This document shows positions 15,164 to 21,351 of a stretch of DNA of 21,351 bases, piece after piece (position 1 is the stretch's first letter; every line of letters begins with the position of its first letter). The stretch covers positions 1 to 21,351 of the forward strand of contig JBILNK010000063.1 in NCBI GenBank assembly GCA_044375105.1, written 5' to 3'. Origin of the DNA: JBIKLM01 sp044375105. GTDB lineage: Bacteria > Planctomycetota > UBA1135 > GCA-002686595. Both the position numbers and the translations under genes were made by a program. The notes under the pieces were generated by a model. It saw only the letters and a program-made list of their open reading frames with translations. It had not been told where the DNA came from and made no database searches.

Positions 15164-15517
15164 TCAGATCGAAATCTCCACGTCGGCACCGTCGGTCTGG
15201 CACTTGTAGACCCGCGCTTTGCGGCAGGCGGCGTTGATCGCCGCGCCGGTCTTCGGGTCGAAGTGGTATTGGTGCAGGGGGCAGGTCAGGTACTTGCCCT
15301 CGAGCAGCGGCCCGTCCTGGATGAAACCGCCGGCGTGGGGGCAGCGGTTGTCGACGGCGTGGATCTGCCCGTCCACGCGTGCCAGGATGATGTCGACCCC
15401 GGCGTTGGCCAGGGGATCGCCGATGGTGATGCGTCGCGATTGCCCCTCGGGCAGCTTGTCGACGCCCTGGACCCGGACTTTGGTGCGCTTGAAGAGGTCG
15501 AACAGGCGGCCGAACAT
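15164..15517 (-). CDS. Small Rieske [2Fe-2S] ferredoxin-like protein
   Basis: 117 aa. Seen: both halves of the Rieske cluster motif, C59-P-H61 (CPHAGG) and C79-P-L-H82 (TCPLHQYHFD), which bind a 2Fe-2S cluster with two Cys and two His. No signal peptide or membrane anchor, so a soluble cytoplasmic protein. The size matches stand-alone ferredoxins of the NirD or dioxygenase-ferredoxin type. Known: these pass electrons to oxygenases or reductases. Inference: partner unknown; the O2-dependent desaturase and monooxygenase of this window are candidates only by distance. It is transcribed alone, divergent from the phosphodiesterase gene. TATCCT ends 8 nt before the ATG, so the mRNA is probably leaderless. 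Confidence 0.93.
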   Translation of the reverse strand: MFGRLFDLFKRTKVRVQGVDKLPEGQSRRITIGDPLANAGVDIILARVDGQIHAVDNRCPHAGGFIQDGPLLEGKYLTCPLHQYHFDPKTGAAINAACRKARVYKCQTDGADVEISI

Positions 15518-15525
15518 GGCGGCCG

Positions 15526-15531
15526 AGGATA
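15526..15531 (-). promoter_or_regulatory. -10 box of the Rieske gene, leaderless start
   Basis: TATCCT on the minus strand, 8 nt before the ATG at 15517. With transcription starting about 7 nt after a -10 box, the mRNA would begin at or next to the start codon. Confidence 0.6.
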
Positions 15532-15580
15532 ACCGCCCGCGCGCGCGGAGAAGACCCCGCTGGGACCCCCGGCGCGGCTA

Positions 15581-15586
15581 TATCCT
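15581..15586 (+). promoter_or_regulatory. -10 box of the phosphodiesterase gene, leaderless start
   Basis: TATCCT (inside CTATATCCTG), 6 nt before the ATG at 15593. It is identical to the box of the divergent Rieske gene and again predicts a leaderless mRNA. Confidence 0.6.
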
Positions 15587-15592
15587 GCGCTC

Positions 15593-16984
15593 ATGCAGCG
15601 GCTCCTGTGGATCGATGCGGTCGGTCTGTCCCTGGCCCAGATCGGCCCCCACACCCCCCACCTCGAGGCCCTGGCCCGGCGCGGGGCCCGGGCGCCCCTC
15701 GGAGCCGTGTTCCCGGCGGTCACCCTGACCGCCCAGGCGAGCCTGCTGACCGGCCTGCCCCCGCGGGACCACGGGGCCGTGGGCAACGGCTGGTACGTGC
15801 GCGAGGTCGGCGAGCCCCTGCTCTGGCGCCAGCCCAACGACCTGATCGCCGGCGAAAAGCTCTATGAAGCCGCCCTGGCCCAGGACCCGGGCTTCACCTG
15901 CGCCAAGCTCTTTTGGTGGTTCAACCTGGGCGCCCGGGTGCGCTGGTCCCTGACCCCGCGGCCCTTCTACCCGGCCGACGGCCGCAAGGTCCCGGCGGTC
16001 TACGGCTGGCCCCGGGAGTTCCCGGCCGAACTCGAAGCGGCCCTGGGCCCGTTCCCCTTCTTCGACTTCTGGGGCCCCAAGGCCGGGCTGGCCTCGAGCC
16101 GCTGGCTGACCGACGCCGCGCTCTGGACCCTCGAGCACAAGCGCCCGACCCTGACGCTGGTCTATCTGCCGCACCTCGACTACGACCACCAGCGCTTCGG
16201 GCCGGACAGCCCCCAGGGCCGCCGGGCCTTGATCGAGCTGGACGGCCTGGTGGGCGAGCTGGTGGCCGCCGCGGACCGGGCTGGCGCCGAGACGGCGCTG
16301 ATCAGCGAATACGCCCTGGAGGCGGTCGAGCGCCCCGTGCACATCAACCGCGCCCTGCGCCGGGCCGGCCTGCTCGAGGTGCGCGAGACCCCCACCGGCG
16401 AGGTGCTCGACGTGTTCGGCAGCCGGGCCTTCGCCGTGGCCGACCACCAACACGCCCACGTCTACGTGCACGCGCCCGCGGACCTGCCCGCCGTCCGCGA
16501 GGCCCTGTCCTGCCTGCCGGGCCTCGAATCCCTGCTTGACCGACGCGAGCAAGCGGCCCTCCAAATCGACCACCCGCGCTCCGGGGACCTGCTGGCCATC
16601 GCCGCCCCCGGCGCCTGGTTCACCTACTACCACTGGCTCGACGACGCCCGCGCCCCGGACTTCGCCCCCACCGTCGACATCCATCGCAAACCCGGCTACG
16701 ACCCGGCCGAGCTGTTCATCGACCCGCGCCTGCGCTTCCCCAAGCTGCGCCTGGCCCGGCGCCTGCTGCAAAAGAAACTCGGCTTCCGCTACCTGATGGA
16801 CGTGGTGCCCCTCTCCGGCGACCTGGTGCGCGGCAGCCACGGCCGCCTGCCCACCGACCCCAACCGCGGCCCCCTGTTCCTCAGCACCGCCCCCTGGTCC
16901 CGCCTGGGCGGCGAGCCCACCACCCCCACCCTGCCCATGACCGAGGTCAAGTCCCGCTTGCTGCGGCTGCTGCGCCCCAACTGA
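15593..16984 (+). CDS. Nucleotide pyrophosphatase/phosphodiesterase-family protein (alkaline phosphatase superfamily)
   Basis: 463 aa. Seen: metal-ligand Asp D8 in LLWIDAVGL, likely nucleophile T44 in FPAVTLTAQASLLTG, GLPPRDHGAVGNGWY, the second metal site YLPHLDYDHQRFGP (191-203, with D196 and H199), SEYALEAVERPVHINRALR (239-257), and a late GSHGRLP that supplies a His. Known: the superfamily uses two metal ions and a Thr or Ser nucleophile to cut phosphodiester or pyrophosphate bonds of nucleotides or phospholipid head groups. The SEY in place of the usual SDHG marks the bacterial subgroup often found near UbiA-type genes. No signal peptide, so it is probably cytoplasmic. Substrate unknown. 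It overlaps nothing, and the next plus-strand gene is far away. Confidence 0.92.
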   Translation: MQRLLWIDAVGLSLAQIGPHTPHLEALARRGARAPLGAVFPAVTLTAQASLLTGLPPRDHGAVGNGWYVREVGEPLLWRQPNDLIAGEKLYEAALAQDPGFTCAKLFWWFNLGARVRWSLTPRPFYPADGRKVPAVYGWPREFPAELEAALGPFPFFDFWGPKAGLASSRWLTDAALWTLEHKRPTLTLVYLPHLDYDHQRFGPDSPQGRRALIELDGLVGELVAAADRAGAETALISEYALEAVERPVHINRALRRAGLLEVRETPTGEVLDVFGSRAFAVADHQHAHVYVHAPADLPAVREALSCLPGLESLLDRREQAALQIDHPRSGDLLAIAAPGAWFTYYHWLDDARAPDFAPTVDIHRKPGYDPAELFIDPRLRFPKLRLARRLLQKKLGFRYLMDVVPLSGDLVRGSHGRLPTDPNRGPLFLSTAPWSRLGGEPTTPTLPMTEVKSRLLRLLRPN

Positions 16985-17229
16985 ACTCCCCATCCTGATC
17001 GCCCGCCCCCACGCAGCAAGCGCACCTCCGAGTGGACCCGCGCGCCTGAACCCGAAGGAAGTCTGCGAACCCGTTCAGACCCGCCTGGCACTTGCCGGAG
17101 CACCCAGAAGACCCCAGGACCGCGTGGACCCACCCAGTCGGGGTTACCCCGCACGCCAGCAGGGCCGATTCAGGATCAGCCGGATCCGGGTGCCTGGATC
17201 TATGGGGCGAGGACGGGTCCCGGCGGGGG

Positions 17230-18268
<1,039 letters not shown>

Positions 18269-18276
<8 letters not shown>

Positions 18277-20533
18277 GGGGCTTGACCGCCAAGTACTGAT
18301 CCGGCCAGGGCAGGCTGGTGTAGCCGTAGTGGGCTGCGGCGCGCTGGGTCAGGTAAGGATCGCTGAGGTGCGCGCGGGCCAGGGCGCACAGGTCGGCGCG
18401 GCCGGCGGCCAGGATCGTGTTGGCCTGATCGGCGTCTTGGATGGCGCCCACGGCCATCACCGGCACGCCGGCGCCGAAACGGATCGCCTCGGCGAAACCG
18501 ACCTGGTACATGCGGCCGTAGTCGATCTTGGAGCGCGGCGTGTTGCCGCCCGACGACACGTCGATCACGTCCACGCCGGCCTGGTGCAGGCGCCGGGCGG
18601 TGTCGATCGATTCTTCGATGGTCGTGCCCGGCTCGCCCGGCGGCAGCCAGTCGCTGGCCGAGAGGCGCGCGAACAGCGGCATCCCGTCCGGCAATTCCGC
18701 GCGCACGGCACGGGCCACCTCGAGCGGGAAGCGCTGGCGGCGCTCGAGATCGCCGCCGTAGCCGTCCTGGCGCTGGTTGGAGGCGGCCGAGAGGAAGCTC
18801 GACAGCAGGTAGCCGTGGGCCATGTGCAGCTCGACCAGGTCGAAGCCGGCCGCGACCGCCAGGCGCGCGCTGTGGCGGAAGCGCTCGAGCAGCCGCTCGA
18901 GATCCGCGGGCGTCAGCTCGCGCGGCACGGGCTGGCCGCGGTCGAAAGCCAGCGCCGAGGGGCCGACCGTGGGCCAGGCGCGCGAATCGCCGAGGGGCTT
19001 GCCACCCTTCCAGGGCAGCTCGCAGGAGGCCTTGCGCCCGGCGTGGCCGATCTGGATGCCGATCTTGGCGGGGCTGTGCTGGTGCACGAAGTCCACGATG
19101 CGGCGGAAGGCCTGGGCCTGGGTCTCGTTCCAAAGGCCCGTGCAGCCCAGGGTGATGCGCCCCTCTGCCTCGACCCCGGTGGCCTCGACCATCACCAGCC
19201 CGGCGCCGCCGACCGCGCGCGAACCGAGGTGCACCAGGTGCCAATCCGTGGGCACGCCCTCCGGCGCCGAATACTGGCACATGGGCGAAACCACCAGGCG
19301 GTTGCCGAGCGTCAAATCGCGCACGCGGAAAGGCACGAAACAGGGCGGCGGCACCGGCAGCTTCGGATCCTGCGGCAGGGCCCCGTGGCGCTCGGCGAAG
19401 CGCCGGGTCACCTTTTCGACCAGGACCGGATCGCGCTGGGCCAGGTTGTCGTGGGTGATGCGCCGGCTGCGCGTCAGCAGGTTGTAGGTGAATTCGAGCG
19501 GCTCCTGCTGCACGAAGCGGCGCGCGTGCTCGAACCATTCGCAGGAGGTCTGCGCGGCGCGCTGCAGCTTGACCGTCTCGACGTAGCGCGCCGTCTGGTA
19601 GGCGGCCAGGGCCGCGGGCACGTTGGCGGGGTGCTGGTTGCAGGCCTGGGCCAGGGCGATCGCGTCCTCCATGGCCAGCTTGGTGCCCGAGCCGATCGAG
19701 AAGTGCGCCGAATGGGCCGCGTCGCCGAGCAGCACGTGCTTGTGGTCGTGCCAGCGCGCGTTCTTGACGCGCGGGAAACGCCGCCAGATCGAGCGATTGG
19801 CCAGCAGGCGGTGGCCCTTCAGGTACGGGGCGAACAGGCGCTCCATGTAGGCCACGGTGGCGGCGTCGTCGGCCCGGTCGAGGCCCGCGCGCTGCCAGGT
19901 GTCCTCGTGGGTCTCGACGATGAAGGTCGAGAGCGCGGAACCGTCCGGGTGGCGCTCGAAGGGGTAGGCGTGCACCATGAACAGGCCGTTTTCGTCCTGC
20001 TCGAAGATGAAGGTGAAGGCCTCGAGCGGCAGGGTCGTGCCGAGCCAGGTGAAGCGGCAGGGCCGCAGGTCCACGTCGGGCTCGAACAGGGCCGCGCGAG
20101 CCTCGCGCTCGGGGCTGTGGATGCCGTCGCACAGCACGATCAGGTCGTGGCTGTGCTCGAAATCGGCGGCGCGCACCTCCTTCTGGAAGCACAGCTCGAC
20201 GCCCAGCCCGCGGGCGCGCTCCTGCAGGATCTGCAGCAGGCGCTTCCGGGAGAGGCCGCAGAAGCCGTGGCCCTCGCTGGAGACCACCTCGCCGCGGAAG
20301 TGGTTCTCGATCCGACCCCAATACACGAACTCACGCCGGATCGCGGCCATGGTCTCGGGATCGGCGGCCTCGAAGTTGGCCAGGGTCTCGTCCGAGAAGA
20401 CCACCCCCCAGCCGAAGGTGTCGTCGGGCTTGTTGCGCTCGTAGACCTCGATCGAGGCCTCCGGGCGGGCCTTTTTCATCAGGATCGAGAAGTACAGGCC
20501 CGCGGGGCCGCCGCCGATGCAGACGATTTTCAT
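18269..20533 (-). CDS. Fused FAD aromatic monooxygenase / Old Yellow Enzyme reductase (aryl-CoA monooxygenase-reductase type)
   Basis: 754 aa. Seen: N-terminal class A flavin monooxygenase with GGGPAG (7-12), LCDGIHSPER (134-143) and HVLLGDAAHSAHFSIGSG (266-283). From about residue 395 there is an Old Yellow Enzyme barrel with NRLVVSPMCQYSA (411-423, Cys and Tyr as in the YqjM/XenA class), QIGHAGRKAS and ELHMAHGYLLSSFLS. Known: this fusion occurs in 2-aminobenzoyl-CoA monooxygenase/reductase of Azoarcus and in proteins annotated as bifunctional salicylyl-CoA 5-hydroxylase/oxidoreductase; it hydroxylates an aryl-CoA with O2, and the second domain can reduce the ring. Inference: cytoplasmic breakdown or conversion of an aromatic CoA thioester. 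No CoA ligase lies in the window. It starts 17 bases after the globin stop; CCCCCTCC precedes ATG. Confidence 0.92.
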
Positions 20534-20550
20534 GGAGGGGGCAACGCGGC

Positions 20551-20922
20551 TCAGCCGCGGTTGATCAGGAAAGTGGCCACTTCGTCGAAGAATCGGCGCA
20601 GGAACTCGGTCTCGGCGGGCGGCAGGCCAGCTTCGTCGAGGCTCTGGCCCATCAGCAGGATCCAGCGGTCCCGCGCGGCCTGGTCGATCGGGAAGGGGTT
20701 GTGGCGCATGCGCAGGCGCGGGTGGCCGCGGCGCTCGACGTAGCGGGCGGGCCCCCCGAAGCGGCCCACCAGGAAGTCGCGCAGGCGCTCCTCGGCCCCG
20801 GCCCAGTCGAGGGGCGGGTAGAGCGGCCCGATCAGGTCGTCCTGGCGGACGCGGCGGTAGAAGCCGGTCACCAGGCGGGCGAAGCCTTCCTCGCCGATCC
20901 GGGCGTAGAGATCCTGTTCCAT
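20551..20922 (-). CDS. Group II truncated haemoglobin (trHbO-like)
   Basis: 123 aa from ATG at 20922. Seen: LYARIGEEGFARLVTGFY with Tyr B10 (Y22), FGGPARYVERRGHPRLRMRH with proximal His F8 (H74), and Trp G8 (W87) in RDRWILLM. These three residues and the FGGP turn mark group II truncated globins. Known: such globins bind O2 tightly, detoxify NO or peroxide, or help O2-using enzymes. It is the first gene of an operon whose next gene, 17 bases on, encodes an O2-consuming flavin monooxygenase, suggesting O2 supply or protection. Eight C directly precede ATG and no Shine-Dalgarno is seen. An in-frame ATG at 20991 would add an Arg-rich leader and pass the promoter box, so it was not used. Confidence 0.93.
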   Translation of the reverse strand: MEQDLYARIGEEGFARLVTGFYRRVRQDDLIGPLYPPLDWAGAEERLRDFLVGRFGGPARYVERRGHPRLRMRHNPFPIDQAARDRWILLMGQSLDEAGLPPAETEFLRRFFDEVATFLINRG

Positions 20923-20954
20923 GGGGGGGGCGGCCCGACCGAAAGGCCGAAACC

Positions 20955-20964
20955 AGCGTAGAGT
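20955..20964. promoter_or_regulatory. Shared bidirectional -10 element between globin and DUF5522 genes
   Basis: AGCGTAGAGT gives TACGCT on the minus strand (20960-20955), ending 32 nt before the globin ATG, and TAGAGT on the plus strand (20959-20964), ending 7 nt before the DUF5522 GTG. The two boxes share one TA, exactly as in the spacer at 4093-4102. Confidence 0.5.
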
Positions 20965-20971
20965 GTGGCCG

Positions 20972-21202
20972 GTGTCGCGCTCCGCTTCCATCGATCTGCA
21001 GGCTGCCCGCGAGGCGCTGCACGCCGCCGCCCAGCGCGGGGGCCGTCCGACCTACCGGGATCCGGTCAGCGGCCTGCAGGTCCTGACCGCCGGCTTCCTG
21101 CGCGCCCAGGGGGCCTGCTGCCAGCGCGGCTGCCGCCACTGCCCCTACCCGGGAAATGGCCAGTGCCCGCCCCCTGGCCCCGGGCGTAGCCTGTCGAACT
21201 AG
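20972..21202 (+). CDS. DUF5522-family small cysteine-cluster protein
   Basis: 76 aa from GTG at 20972. Seen: PTYRDPVSGLQVLTAGFLRAQ, then G-A-C49-C50-Q-R-G-C54-R-H-C57-P-Y-P. The CC-x3-C-x2-C-PY cluster with its preceding strand is the DUF5522 signature, whose function is unknown; the cysteines could bind a metal or an Fe-S cluster. The tail is Pro/Gly-rich. No ATG precedes the domain in a sensible position. GTG 20972 fits a leaderless mRNA from TAGAGT 7 nt upstream; GTG 20963 in the same frame is possible. It is divergent from the globin gene and shares its promoter region. Confidence 0.8.
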   Translation: MSRSASIDLQAAREALHAAAQRGGRPTYRDPVSGLQVLTAGFLRAQGACCQRGCRHCPYPGNGQCPPPGPGRSLSN

Positions 21203-21205
21203 CGT
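21200..21205 (+). promoter_or_regulatory. Candidate -10 box of the NTF2-like gene
   Basis: TAGCGT, 29 nt before the ATG at 21235, overlaps the DUF5522 stop codon. A second box, TAGCCT at 21187-21192, lies 42 nt before the ATG. Either would give the gene its own transcript. Confidence 0.4.
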
Positions 21206-21234
21206 CCCCGGCTCGTCCGGCGGCGCCCCCCCCC

Positions 21235-21351
21235 ATGGGCTGGCACGACTATCAGGCGCTCAAGGACGTCTCCCAGGCCAACCGGGCCTTCTACGAGGCC
21301 TTTTCGGCGGGCGATTACGAGGCCATGGTCGAGCTCTGGCTCGACGAGGAT
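21235..21351 (+). CDS. NTF2-like/SnoaL-type (DUF4440-like) protein, N-terminal fragment
   Basis: Only 39 codons are visible before the window ends. VSQANRAFYEAFSAGDYEAMVELW is the first helix pair typical of the NTF2-like superfamily (SnoaL, ketosteroid isomerase, DUF4440). Members are small cone-shaped proteins, some enzymes and some ligand binders, so a function cannot be given. Nine C directly precede the ATG and there is no Shine-Dalgarno. It follows the DUF5522 gene by 32 bases in the same direction. Confidence 0.75.
   Translation, partial: MGWHDYQALKDVSQANRAFYEAFSAGDYEAMVELWLDED

Noticed and set aside
16985..17229. Terminator or small gene between the phosphodiesterase and PLP enzyme genes
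   Set aside because: Only short GGATC/GATCC repeats near 17175-17205 without a T run, and no credible frame.

Overview
The window is very GC-rich (by eye around 70% or more). Genes lie on both strands and give many long shadow frames. Seventeen protein-coding genes are supported, two of them cut by the window ends. I found no tRNA, rRNA, insertion sequence, integrase or CRISPR array. The gene content fits a Planctomycetota-like bacterium: a Tat-exported sugar isomerase-like protein beside a Gfo/Idh/MocA oxidoreductase, a DUF3352-like exported protein, an FTP-domain metallopeptidase and almost no Shine-Dalgarno sites. Myxococcota or another high-GC phylum is not excluded. The phylum is inference.

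Layout. (1) 1-1548, minus: exported zinc metallopeptidase, C-terminus missing. (2) 1549-2206: gene-free, with a G-quadruplex motif and the terminator of the next operon. (3) 2207-5116: a translationally coupled dehydrogenase plus sugar isomerase pair (minus), divergent from a Tat-exported isomerase-like protein (plus). They share a 76-bp spacer with a nearly symmetric two-way -10 element. (4) 5252-12333, all minus: a membrane-lipid modification region. One unit holds a cyclopropane-synthase-like (CFA-type) methyltransferase, an acyl desaturase and a terminator. A second holds an FAD oxidoreductase, DUF1365, a second CFA-type methyltransferase and DUF2878. (5) 12771-14573, plus: a 600-aa exported DUF3352-like protein followed by two tandem perfect hairpins. 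(6) 15164-16984: a small Rieske protein and a nucleotide pyrophosphatase-type phosphodiesterase, divergent, both apparently leaderless. (7) 17230-20922, minus: truncated haemoglobin, a fused flavin monooxygenase/Old Yellow Enzyme and a cysteine-synthase-family enzyme. (8) 20972-21351, plus: a DUF5522 cysteine-cluster protein and the start of an NTF2-like gene.

The two systems most worth attention are the lipid region and the globin/monooxygenase-reductase operon. The lipid region has two different CFA-family methyltransferases, a desaturase and a flavoenzyme. Such a set could make methyl-branched, cyclopropane or furan-type acyl chains in place on phospholipids. The globin operon looks like an O2-dependent attack on an aryl-CoA thioester.

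The start sites show a second layer of interest. Genes fall into leaderless starts 6-8 nt after a TANNNT box, starts 28-33 nt after such a box (several with a run of C just before ATG), coupled overlapping starts, and only one clear Shine-Dalgarno start.
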